Positions 55,895 through 64,000 of a stretch of 64,000 nucleotides of DNA are shown here, in pieces. A program made the translations under genes and the position numbers. Positions within the stretch are counted from its first letter, which is position 1, and each line of letters opens with the position of its first letter. Below the pieces are notes generated by a model that saw only the letters and a program-made list of their open reading frames with translations, did not search any database and was not told the origin of the DNA. This DNA is from Epithemia pelagica (lineage: Eukaryota; Bacillariophyta; Bacillariophyceae; Surirellales; Surirellaceae). Location of the stretch: assembly GCA_946965045.2 (NCBI GenBank), contig OX337231.1, positions 3,348,001 through 3,412,000 on the forward strand. The letters are read 5' to 3'.

Positions 55895-58800
55895 TTAATG
55901 TAACGATTTCTTGTATAGCTCGAAGAGATCCAACCCTCTATCCAATTTATCACCTAAGGGGGTACCAACATCGTTCCTCGTTGTGAGTGAAAGAGCGTTT
56001 CCATCATCCTCCATTTTTTCAAGTCTTTGGAACAACTGCAGCCGTAGGAAATGGTCTTCCCGCTCTTTCCTTGCTGCTTCCCATTGTCGTAAAGCCATTA
56101 CATTCTTCTTCTCTATTTCTTGTACCGCATGGGCCATAACATCTTTTGCCGCTACTGCATTCATTGGAGCGACCTTCATCCCTGTTACTTTCCCTTTCTC
56201 AATAAGTGGTTCTTCCTCTTTATGTCCTTCTGTACCACCATCCCCTTCATCTCCCCGTTGGTCGTCCACGCTCCTGTTCTCGTCATCTTCAGCGTCGTTG
56301 TCTTCTGCTGAGCCGACACTTGTAGCGTCGTACTCATTTTCGGTACCATCCATCAGTTCTGTCTCTTCGTCAGCTATCATGTCTTGCAACTGTGTTTCTG
56401 CTATCTCGGTCCCCTCCATGTCTTTCTCTGGAAGACGTGCTTCTTCTTCATCTCCATCCATTCCATCATTGTCGTCCTCATCATCCGAGACCAGCAAATC
56501 ACTTGTTTGTGTCCCAAAAAAAGACGTGTCTCCCTCAACTTCCACCACGGCAGACTCGTCATCACTAAAATACGCAAGCCCATCAGCAGAGCCCTCGTTA
56601 TCTTGCTCTTTTATGGCCTCTTCGAGATCAATTGCCGAATTTGCGTTTGTTTCCATAGACTCATTGTCGCTGTTATCTCCTTCCGTGTGTTCCTTTTCCG
56701 TCTGTTCATTTTCCATTGTATCTTTCTGGCTTTTGAACGACTTCATCATCTGTTGTGCCTGTACAACAACATATTGGTGCGTTATGTCGGTTTCCACTTT
56801 GCCGTCTCCGCGATTTCGGATCTTCTTCTTCACTTCAAGGGAGGTTCCATCGAGTGCCCTCCAAAAATGGTTGCCATCAATAACCAAGGTCGCTTCTTTT
56901 CTCGTTTCGTGGCATCTGGCGAGAACAAGGACTTCCGTTACCAGAATGCGGTTAACCTTCGACTTGGGATGCGTGGTTTTCTTGTGTCGATCCCCTGGAT
57001 CAGCAAGTTTATCTTCTGTACTCTTGGTATTCGCTGTTGCATTATCTTGACTTGCGTCGTTCCTTGTGTCATTACCTGTGTCGTTCGTTGCGTCGTCATT
57101 TTGCATTTCCTTCATCTCCTTCTTCCTTTCGGCAAGTTCCGCCTCACCATCAGACCTGGTACGAGTATAGAACTCAACAAAATGCTTTGCTCGTTGGCAT
57201 GCAGTGAGCATTTGGGAGACTCGCACAAATGCGGCCTCGGTTCCATTGTGGCTCATGCCTTTGAAGAAAGGCATGAGCCGCTCCATGATTTGGTCTAACG
57301 CGCTTTCTTTTTGATACGCAGGATTTGGGTTGTTGCTTGTCTTCTGTCGTTTCGTCCGATTCATCCTGATCAACTGCAGAATGGAAATTGGTAATCCATG
57401 GTAATACAATTCGATCAGTCGCAGCTGGATACTGAAAGAGTTGCTCTTTTTGGTTACAAAGAAGATGGGGAGATAGTCAATTACCAATGCCTCCATAGAC
57501 ACGGCGTCGCCACTTTGCTCCGCTTGCAAGAAGGCGAGATATTTTTTGACGATAAGGAGGAAGTTACACAGAAAACGACGTAGCCAATCTTTACTTTCCT
57601 TTGCCTGTTCATTGAGGAAGGACATATACTTATTGGCAATAAAGACTGCCAAGTCTTCTTCCTCTTGGCGATGGACAAACCTGTCGGCTTGTTCTTCTTT
57701 CACCGTTTCTAAAATAAAAACATCAAGCATCATGCGCTCCAGTTCCTCATACACCAGAACTACCAACCGATGACAGAGTCGGTAGCTCTTCGAAACCTCG
57801 TAGGGATCCAGGCGCTTCCATTTCAGTCTGTGCTGCACGCACTGAAGGAAGCCGCCATAAAAAAGACGGTAGATTGCCTCCAGCATATGGAATCGGACAT
57901 GTAGGTCGCCGTTGATGGGGACGACACGATGGATCACACGAGAAATCGCCATTGCCTGACGATACGCTTGCCGGAAAGACGCTGTCTTGGAGTCCACAAT
58001 GGAGAGAATGTTATCAAAAAATTGGAACATTCTCTCAACCGATAATCCATCCCCCACAATGAACAGCCATTTGGATTCCCAGGAATCACCTGGACAAAAA
58101 CTCTCCGTGTGTTCGTCGTATCGTAACAAACCATGTAGGACCATGAAGTCCATGATGATTCCGGTTGCGCCGACTTTGGTAGTTTCATCCAGCACCGACA
58201 CAGGCAGAATCAAGAGTTCTGCAACCGGAGGGACATAACGCCATGTACGGACAACACGAGATTGGAATTGTCGGGCAATTTCGAATATGTTGCTGTCCTT
58301 GTTTTTTCTGAGCCCGTTGAAAGCGGCGTTGATGCGTCGTCTCGAACGGCAATTAGAGAAGGCCTTGGGCTGTAGAGTGTAATCCACATCAAGACCTTTA
58401 CGCCGTTTCACTGACAAGAACCGTTTAAGATTGTGTAATGTATTGCAACATGCAACCATGTTCACAAAAACAGAGACTCGTTGGCCAGAAAGGTCAAAGG
58501 GGTTGCCATTCTTCTCTAAGTCGGTGTCATAGGTACCACGGAAGACAGAAACAATATCACTGATGAAACTGAAAGACTTGGACTTCTCAAACGCGGGCAT
58601 TTGGTAAGGTGCCGGAATAGCTTGCCTTAGGAACGTGAGTTTAGGCCGTTCCAAATATGAGTATACCCACTCTGGAAACTTGGCTATATACATAGCCATG
58701 ACAAATCGCGCTGTTACCCGTGTAAAGATGCAGCTTTGACCGCTCTGGAATTGTAGGCGTCTACCGTCTTGGAGGTTGTCAAAGACACAAAGCAAGTTGC

Positions 58801-61093
58801 TGACTTTCCGAATTGATCTTTTAACTTTGGCATCGTAGGTCATGATCCATTCCTCAACTCTACGCTCCATCGTCCGCTTGGAGACGGATATACCGAACCA
58901 AACAGGGAGTTGTGTGGCCAGCATTGAATGCCCACACGCATATTGAGCCAATGCAAAGATCATGGCGAATGGCACGAACATGTGATTATTGTGCTTTCGT
59001 GCTCTTGCGACAAATTGGAAAAACACGTCAAGAGAATAACGAAGTCGTAGAAATCCTCGTTGTTTCTTTGGAGCCAATTCAAGTTTCTTGTCATAGCCAC
59101 TGAACCCCATTAATGCATTGAATTGACGTGGTAAGACACGCTCAAATTCAGCAGCAAGATGTCGTGTTTCGGATTCAGAGAGGAATTTCTCGAAGATGTT
59201 GTTAAATCTACCGAAACAATCTTCGAGCCTCTCCTGAATCCGCGAATCGACGCGTTTGCAGAACTTCTTCACAACCGGAACATCAACAATAGGGGGGGGA
59301 ATCAGAGGTTGTCTTTGAGCATCTTTGACGGCCACAGCTAGTGCCTCTTTGGATTCTGCAGCTTTTTCTTCCGCACACTGTTTGTTCTCAAGGCGCTCCC
59401 ATACACTTTTCATCTCCGCCATCATGAATCTATCTCCGTGACTTTCTTGAATAGCACGATGGAACAAGGTAAGTCGGTCGTCTCCACTTGTCTTTAGACG
59501 CTTAAAAACTTCCAACCAACTCCTTTCTGGGTGGTAGTCTGCTTGCATGAAAAGCCCCTCAGGGTAGTGAAAAACCTCGAACCATGACAGTAACTGTTGA
59601 ATACACTGTTGAGGAGGGAATGCAAGGTTGCAATCTATCGCTGAAAAGATAGGAAATTTCATTTCAATACCAATTTGGGTTCGTTCCACAAGAGTTTCAG
59701 CTAGCTGCTTCATCGGATGCTCTCCCTCAACCTTGTCTCTGTGTGGATTTTGATGGACCCAGCCGACGAGCTGTTTATATGGTTTTCCTTGACACAAAAC
59801 AGTCGGGATGAATTCCGATTGCAATGTGTCCCGCCAAACTTTCAACCAACGCTTTCCGTATCGCGGCGGAAGGATGGTCTCGTCAAAAAAGAGTACGACA
59901 GGGGTGTTGGGTTTCAGAAACCATACATCTTCCAACAGAAGAGTCCTGAGAGCAAATGATGTAACAACATGAATGGCGTGGGTTCCGGTAGGTGACGACG
60001 GTGAGGGTATAGGCGTGGCATCGGAAAGAGTGGACGATACCGCTGATTGTTCGCTGATTGATTTCCGCTTTTTGGATTGAGGTTGGTATCGTTGTTGTTT
60101 GGATTTGCCGTTTGAGGATCTAGTGACACCAGATGTGTAGTTTTTGGCCTTCCTCATGAGCTGTGAGCAGTTGTTGGAGGCAAGGGTAAGTTTTGACCGA
60201 GTTGTAGTAGCGGTTGGAGAAACAACAATCAGAGGAGGATGTAGCATGGCGGAGTTGCCAGGATTGGCACATGCAAAGGGAGGTTGGCGTCGCAAAGGAA
60301 GGAGATAGGCTCCTTCTTTCACATTCTTCACTCGTCCGGTGAGATGGGCATAGGTTGGAGAAGGCTTTGTAGCGGTAGGTGCTTGGATTGGGGTTGGAGA
60401 TGGATCGTTAGTAGTAGGTGCTGTCGTCGGCTCCTGGGTTGAGGCCGATGGAGCGACGGCAGTAGGGACAGTATACTCGGTATTTGGGGCATCCTCTGGT
60501 TGTTCTACACCTGGCGATTGTGCCGACAGTTGTAGAGTGGAGAGAGGCTTGGGAGGGGACGATTGAGTCCCAAATTCCATCTCGCCAAACGAATTTTTCC
60601 TGTGCCACAATTGGAACGAAAGAGATGAGACACCCCTTGTAGTTGGGTTGTGAGTCTGTGCTTCTTCATCGACTTCGTTTCCTGACGGACGATGACCAGA
60701 ATCGTTAGAGGCCAAGGGAGGGAAGGCAACCATTTCGACACGGCGAGGAGGCTGAGTTCGGTCAGAGGCAAGAGTGGATAAGGAACTGGCCGCAGCGCTG
60801 TCAAGAAAGGTAGATGGTTCCGACCTGCCAACATTGGATGATTGTTGTTGTTGTGGCTGCCGACTGGCCAAGGGGGTTTCGTAGGGAACGTTGGCACCAA
60901 TGGCAACGGAGGAAGCATGGCGAAAGGACTGAATACCGGGTGTAGAGGACGAACGGGCATGGGACGCAGGGGTGCTGTTTGTTTTGGCGATGCCTGCAGA
61001 TGCAACCGATTGTAAGGATCCCATTTGAGCATCAAAGGATTCTCGGGCTTGCTTCTGAGACAGCTTCTGACGTTTGTGGGAAGAAGAAGACAT
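55895..61093 (-). CDS. 1,732-aa DUF6589/KDZ-like candidate transposase of the TIR element
   Basis: The ATG at 61093 lies 35 bp inside the right TIR. The N-terminal ~350 residues are Ser/Thr/Pro-rich. Next come FDETILPPRYGKRWLK and a helical central region. The pattern VFDNLQDGRRLQFQSGQS (~771), FIVGDGLSVERMFQF (~1015) and INGDLHVRFHMLEAIYRLFY (~1063) matches the D-N, G-D-x-L-x-x, G-D-x-H-x-x-[MF]-x-x-L-E layout of DUF6589/KDZ-type transposase proteins. These Asp residues are candidate catalytic acids. The C-terminal ~350 residues are strongly acidic (Asp/Glu runs) and end with a coiled-coil Lys/Glu region. Catalysis is not proven. The match is by pattern from memory of the family, with no search done. 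Confidence 0.65.
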   Translation of the reverse strand: MSSSSHKRQKLSQKQARESFDAQMGSLQSVASAGIAKTNSTPASHARSSSTPGIQSFRHASSVAIGANVPYETPLASRQPQQQQSSNVGRSEPSTFLDSAAASSLSTLASDRTQPPRRVEMVAFPPLASNDSGHRPSGNEVDEEAQTHNPTTRGVSSLSFQLWHRKNSFGEMEFGTQSSPPKPLSTLQLSAQSPGVEQPEDAPNTEYTVPTAVAPSASTQEPTTAPTTNDPSPTPIQAPTATKPSPTYAHLTGRVKNVKEGAYLLPLRRQPPFACANPGNSAMLHPPLIVVSPTATTTRSKLTLASNNCSQLMRKAKNYTSGVTRSSNGKSKQQRYQPQSKKRKSISEQSAVSSTLSDATPIPSPSSPTGTHAIHVVTSFALRTLLLEDVWFLKPNTPVVLFFDETILPPRYGKRWLKVWRDTLQSEFIPTVLCQGKPYKQLVGWVHQNPHRDKVEGEHPMKQLAETLVERTQIGIEMKFPIFSAIDCNLAFPPQQCIQQLLSWFEVFHYPEGLFMQADYHPERSWLEVFKRLKTSGDDRLTLFHRAIQESHGDRFMMAEMKSVWERLENKQCAEEKAAESKEALAVAVKDAQRQPLIPPPIVDVPVVKKFCKRVDSRIQERLEDCFGRFNNIFEKFLSESETRHLAAEFERVLPRQFNALMGFSGYDKKLELAPKKQRGFLRLRYSLDVFFQFVARARKHNNHMFVPFAMIFALAQYACGHSMLATQLPVWFGISVSKRTMERRVEEWIMTYDAKVKRSIRKVSNLLCVFDNLQDGRRLQFQSGQSCIFTRVTARFVMAMYIAKFPEWVYSYLERPKLTFLRQAIPAPYQMPAFEKSKSFSFISDIVSVFRGTYDTDLEKNGNPFDLSGQRVSVFVNMVACCNTLHNLKRFLSVKRRKGLDVDYTLQPKAFSNCRSRRRINAAFNGLRKNKDSNIFEIARQFQSRVVRTWRYVPPVAELLILPVSVLDETTKVGATGIIMDFMVLHGLLRYDEHTESFCPGDSWESKWLFIVGDGLSVERMFQFFDNILSIVDSKTASFRQAYRQAMAISRVIHRVVPINGDLHVRFHMLEAIYRLFYGGFLQCVQHRLKWKRLDPYEVSKSYRLCHRLVVLVYEELERMMLDVFILETVKEEQADRFVHRQEEEDLAVFIANKYMSFLNEQAKESKDWLRRFLCNFLLIVKKYLAFLQAEQSGDAVSMEALVIDYLPIFFVTKKSNSFSIQLRLIELYYHGLPISILQLIRMNRTKRQKTSNNPNPAYQKESALDQIMERLMPFFKGMSHNGTEAAFVRVSQMLTACQRAKHFVEFYTRTRSDGEAELAERKKEMKEMQNDDATNDTGNDTRNDASQDNATANTKSTEDKLADPGDRHKKTTHPKSKVNRILVTEVLVLARCHETRKEATLVIDGNHFWRALDGTSLEVKKKIRNRGDGKVETDITHQYVVVQAQQMMKSFKSQKDTMENEQTEKEHTEGDNSDNESMETNANSAIDLEEAIKEQDNEGSADGLAYFSDDESAVVEVEGDTSFFGTQTSDLLVSDDEDDNDGMDGDEEEARLPEKDMEGTEIAETQLQDMIADEETELMDGTENEYDATSVGSAEDNDAEDDENRSVDDQRGDEGDGGTEGHKEEEPLIEKGKVTGMKVAPMNAVAAKDVMAHAVQEIEKKNVMALRQWEAARKEREDHFLRLQLFQRLEKMEDDGNALSLTTRNDVGTPLGDKLDRGLDLFELYKKSLH

Positions 61094-61127
61094 GTTGTAG
61101 GTCGTTTGGATACCACTGCACCTCCAC

Positions 61128-61263
61128 CACCGTGATGGATGTGTGGAGGTAGAATGAAATTTGTATCAATGTCGAGAGCGGCCAGGTCGAGCCAAGGGGG
61201 TGAGAAGGAGAAAGCACATCGTGCTTTCAGACACGCGGGACTGGACTCACCCCTGCTTGGGGG
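61128..61263 (-). repeat. Right terminal inverted repeat
   Basis: This is the reverse complement of the left TIR with the same three blocks; the outer end is GCTTGGGGG at 61255-61263. It begins 35 bp outside the start codon of the 1,732-aa gene. Confidence 0.88.
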
Positions 61264-61442
61264 TACGCTCCATTTAGAATAAATAGATCTTCTGCTACAA
61301 CAGGGTATTACGTACTCTACTCCTATTCTATTGCACATTAGCGGTAGTAGCTAAGAGTATCCTTCAAGTTTGCGCCTACCGGTAGAATTGAAATGACCAA
61401 CGAAAACCAGCAAAGGAGTCCTTCTTACTGGTAGGTATAGAT

Positions 61443-62852
61443 TCATTCAATACGATAGAGAATTTTACCCTTGCTCTTTCCCGATTCCAAGTACTGGTGT
61501 CCTTCCGCTGCTAAAGGCAACGCAAAGACGGAATCAATCGACACGCGCAATCCTCCTTGGGCCAACCAGGTAAAGACGTCGTGACATCGTTGTTTCAATT
61601 CGTCGGGATCGGCAATGTATTCATTGAGTCGAGGTCGTGTGACAAAGGCCGATTTGGACAAGAGTCTCAAGAGGGGAAAGGCCGGAACGGCTCCCGAGGC
61701 ATTGCCAAAGGACACAAAAATGCCTCGTGGGGCCAAACACGCCAAGGAAATCTCATACGTGCTCAATCCGACACCATCCACGACACACTTGACCCCGGCA
61801 CCACCCGTCACCTCGTGCACGCGCTGGACAATGTCGACGGACGTATAATCGGCATAGGTGGCACCGGGTACGGTATCCAAGACGATTAATTCGTCGCAGT
61901 TGAGCGACTGGGCCACGTCCAATTTGGTTTGGGAGGTGGTTCCAATGACCTTGTAGCCTCGTAATTTGGCCATTTGGGCGGCCCATTGGCAAGTGCCACT
62001 GCCCACGGCATACAAGAGACACCACTCGCCCGGTTGAATCAAGTTGGCATGAGCCGACGACACGAGGTACTGTGCCGTCAAGCCTTGAATCATACAGGCC
62101 ACGGCCAGGTCCAATTCCAGGTCGTCGGGGACGGGCACGAGTTTGTTGCGAGGAACCAAGGTGTATTCCGCATAGGATCCAAACGCCATGTACACAACCC
62201 GGTCACCCACCTTGGGAAACGCCGTGTCCTTGTCGTCGTCGTCAGCGTCATTGGGATGCATGGCCACGACGGTGCCTCCTCCTTCTTGTCCACCGACAAA
62301 GGGCAATTCTTGTTTATACAAGCCTTTGCGAAAATACGTGTCAATAAAGTTGAGACCGGAATACGTGTTGTGGACCAAGACATGGCCAGGTTTCAAGGTG
62401 GGTACGGCATAGTCGGTTTCGTACTGTAACACATTGGCATTGCCCAATTCGCGAACCACAACCGCCTTCATGGTCTCTGGAATTGTCGTTGTCGTTGTCG
62501 AATCCGTCATGGTGGTGGTGGACAGGAACCGTTGGCTTGGTGAAACTGTTGCTTGTTGGAAAGCGCGTAGAGAAAGGGCCTTGAAACGCTGGCTCCACGG
62601 TACCCGCAAGGACTGTGATGTTGTTCTTCTTGTTGGACAAGAAGTGGCACTAGAAAATAAGGAGCGCCCAGTAGGAACTACAAAGGCTGCCCAATTCTTG
62701 GTGTGGGTTGTTGGGGCACAATAGGTTGCCTCCTTGTAGGAATGACCGGCACAACCAGTTGCGGCGGCGGCTGCTGGAACCAAAGAGCCAAGTCTCCAAC
62801 CCTTGCTCGGATGCAGCAAGGACAAGAACAACAACGAACCTCCTTTTCTCAT
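61443..62852 (-). CDS. Quinone reductase-like MDR oxidoreductase (469 aa)
   Basis: The ATG is 62852. A ~110-residue leader (Ser/Arg/Ala-rich, SQSLRVPWSQRFKALSLRAF) may be organellar; ATG at MTDSTTTTTIPETMK is an alternative start. The MDR fold begins at MKAVVVRELGNANVLQYE. GLNFIDTYFRKGLY is the zeta-crystallin/quinone oxidoreductase signature, then VGGQEGGGTVVAM and VGDRVVYMAFGSYAEY. The nucleotide-binding loop reads YAVGSGTCQWAAQMAKLRG, where AAAGGVG is usual. The Cys/His zinc ligands of true alcohol dehydrogenases are absent, so a zinc-free NADPH:quinone reductase is favoured. The substrate is not evident. Confidence 0.85.
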   Translation of the reverse strand: MRKGGSLLFLSLLHPSKGWRLGSLVPAAAAATGCAGHSYKEATYCAPTTHTKNWAAFVVPTGRSLFSSATSCPTRRTTSQSLRVPWSQRFKALSLRAFQQATVSPSQRFLSTTTMTDSTTTTTIPETMKAVVVRELGNANVLQYETDYAVPTLKPGHVLVHNTYSGLNFIDTYFRKGLYKQELPFVGGQEGGGTVVAMHPNDADDDDKDTAFPKVGDRVVYMAFGSYAEYTLVPRNKLVPVPDDLELDLAVACMIQGLTAQYLVSSAHANLIQPGEWCLLYAVGSGTCQWAAQMAKLRGYKVIGTTSQTKLDVAQSLNCDELIVLDTVPGATYADYTSVDIVQRVHEVTGGAGVKCVVDGVGLSTYEISLACLAPRGIFVSFGNASGAVPAFPLLRLLSKSAFVTRPRLNEYIADPDELKQRCHDVFTWLAQGGLRVSIDSVFALPLAAEGHQYLESGKSKGKILYRIE

Positions 62853-63563
62853 TCAGAAAAACAATCCGAACACAACTCAAGCATGAGAGCCATCGAGAGA
62901 AAGATCACATTTTTTCACCAAAAGATTTTTTCGATTCGCAAGCGCGACCGAAATCATTGTCACGACTCACGATTCACGACTCTACTATTTAAGCTATCGA
63001 AACGACACTGGTGCCGATGTGGAGTAGCTAGGAGTAGCAACGAATGCTCTGGCCTATAAAATCAAAACTATAGATATCATGCCATGGATCACTTTGTCTT
63101 TCGCAAACGAACCAACATTGGACGGAGAAACGAGAGACAGCGTGTGAGAAACCAGCAGAGAACGCACGTTCTCCGTTTCTGCTCCATTCCAAGGGACTGG
63201 GAATCCACTCATTTGGGTTTCATTCGATCCATTCCATATCCATTGGGACTGTTTGCTTCTCTTTTGTAGGAACAATAGCCGTGAAGTGCCTTTGCACACA
63301 ACACGGGGAGGAGGTAGAGAGAGCCACATGGGCAGTCGTTGCGTATGGTTGGTAGGAGTATGTGGCACAAGCAAGTACGTCGTCAAACTTCCTCACACAT
63401 GCTCACAAGATTATGGGCAACAACATGCATTCCAAACGAAAACACTTTGGGTCCTCCTTTATCTTTGGGGTTTGGATCCACGAAAAGGATCACCACCGTC
63501 TCTCTCTCTCTCTCTCTTTTCTATACGGCACAACCGACTCCCGGGTCAGGGAACAAAGAAGAA
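62853..63563. other. Intergenic region, no gene seen
   Basis: This holds the quinone reductase promoter and a CT-rich run at about 63500-63520. Frames on both strands are short and without resemblance. Confidence 0.5.
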
Positions 63564-64000
63564 TTAGGACCGTTGGACTTGATTCCACTTGTCGTCCAGT
63601 ACTTGTTGCAAGGGAGTGTGCATCATGTCCTGAAGCTGTTGGGTCACACTACTCGTTAAAGGAGGAGTAGAAGTAGTAGAAGAAGGACTGCTCGCGGCCT
63701 GGTTGTGCAAGAGGGAATAATCGTCCAAGACCAAACACCTCCTTGTTGTTCGTGGCACGTCCCGGCAAGAAGGATGCGTGCAAGTCGTTGTTGTCATATC
63801 GGTCGTCGAGTCCTTGTTATTGTTGTCGTTGTTGTTGTGGTGTTGCAGATAGGTGGCCTGCGGTGTGTCGTGAGCCGCCTGTTGGAGTTGGGTTACCACT
63901 TGCGCCAAGGAGTGGTGCGGTGGTGGATAGGCAAAATAAACCAACGAGACACGAGGTTCTTGTGGTTCTTGTTGTGGTTGGGATTGTTGTTGGGGAGAGA
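63564..64000 (-). CDS. Partial CDS, C-terminal ~145 residues of an unknown protein
   Basis: The minus-strand frame is open from the window edge to a stop at 63564. The visible part begins SPQQQSQPQQEPQEPRVSLV, then YFAYPPPHHSLAQVVTQLQQ, a poly-Asn/Asp run, a Cys-bearing TCTHPSCRDVP, and ends DDKWNQVQRS. The apparent start inside the window is a TTG, so the real start lies beyond 64000. No domain is recognised. Confidence 0.6.
   Translation of the reverse strand, partial: SPQQQSQPQQEPQEPRVSLVYFAYPPPHHSLAQVVTQLQQAAHDTPQATYLQHHNNNDNNNKDSTTDMTTTTCTHPSCRDVPRTTRRCLVLDDYSLLHNQAASSPSSTTSTPPLTSSVTQQLQDMMHTPLQQVLDDKWNQVQRS

Larger units (their letters stand above)
53459..61263. mobile_element. 7.8-kb DNA transposon with long TIRs, helicase and giant transposase-like gene
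   Basis: Imperfect terminal inverted repeats of about 140 bp bound the block: left 53459-53607 and right 61128-61263. The outer 23 bp are identical when one is reverse-complemented (CCCCCAAGCAGGGGTGAG...). Inside are two convergent intact genes, a RecQ-like helicase (plus) and a 1,732-aa DUF6589/KDZ-like protein (minus), whose stops are ~60 bp apart. TA flanks each end, either as target duplication or the outermost TIR bases. Intact frames and clean ends suggest recent insertion. Confidence 0.85.

Noticed and set aside
55911-57298. Plus-strand frames of 379 and 304 codons
   Set aside because: They are opposite the acidic tail of the 1,732-aa gene; Ser/Phe/Cys-rich reverse translations of Glu/Asp codons are expected shadows.
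53417-61263. piggyBac element spanning the helicase and the 1,732-aa gene
   Set aside because: Only a left-like TTAA-CCCTTTCAG is present; no right counterpart, and neither protein resembles a piggyBac transposase.
1-64000. CRISPR arrays, rRNA genes, bacterial operons
   Set aside because: No regular repeat-spacer array, no rRNA-like sequence, and gene structure with GT-AG introns is eukaryotic.

Overview
The window looks like nuclear DNA of a diatom, probably a pennate one. The evidence is: (1) long, mostly intron-poor genes on both strands with a few short GT-AG introns (70-206 bp); (2) two precursors with a signal peptide ending in an AFAP-type or Phe(+1) cleavage motif typical of complex plastids; (3) Ser/Asn/Gln/His-rich low-complexity insertions from trinucleotide runs; (4) degenerate ankyrin+RING, CxxC and TPR-like families of stramenopile type. 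Species cannot be named from sequence alone. Where the longest open frame begins at TTG or GTG, I moved the start to the first in-frame ATG.

Layout. 0-4.97 kb: edge of one gene, a single-pass membrane protein with a fresh 279-bp internal duplication, and two inverted-repeat (MITE-like) elements. 4.97-12.15 kb: a MiaB/CDK5RAP1 tRNA methylthiotransferase, two paralogous spliced genes (one prenylated) flanking an AIFM2/FSP1-like flavoprotein, then a duplicated non-coding block. 12.15-22.1 kb: a Cys-motif/armadillo-like protein and a 2,186-aa ankyrin-RING protein. 22.8-27.2 kb: a mobile-element region with four genes, including a DD35E transposase, bracketed by two arrays of an 11-bp repeat. 28.4-29.4 kb: a TPR-like gene. 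30.3-39.4 kb: RMI1 and a giant ORC1 in divergent orientation around E2F-like sites. 39.7-52.1 kb: an ARM-like membrane protein, a plastid carrier fused to G-x-G-Y repeats, an NDUFA4/B12D-like subunit, an LEA-like protein, VIPP1, a Golgi-type glycosyltransferase and IBA57. 52.4-53.2 kb: an interrupted reading frame. 53.46-61.26 kb: a 7.8-kb DNA transposon with long terminal inverted repeats, carrying a RecQ-like helicase and a 1,732-aa DUF6589/KDZ-like candidate transposase. 61.4-64 kb: a quinone reductase-like MDR enzyme and a partial gene.

How parts work together. RMI1 (double Holliday junction dissolution) and ORC1 (origin licensing) share one upstream region, which fits S-phase co-expression. 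The carrier and VIPP1 are plastid proteins; IBA57 and the NDUFA4-like protein are organellar Fe-S/respiration proteins. The main novelty candidate is the helicase-carrying TIR transposon. Next are the ORC1 with five BAH-like modules, the carrier fusion, and the repeat-bracketed transposase cluster.
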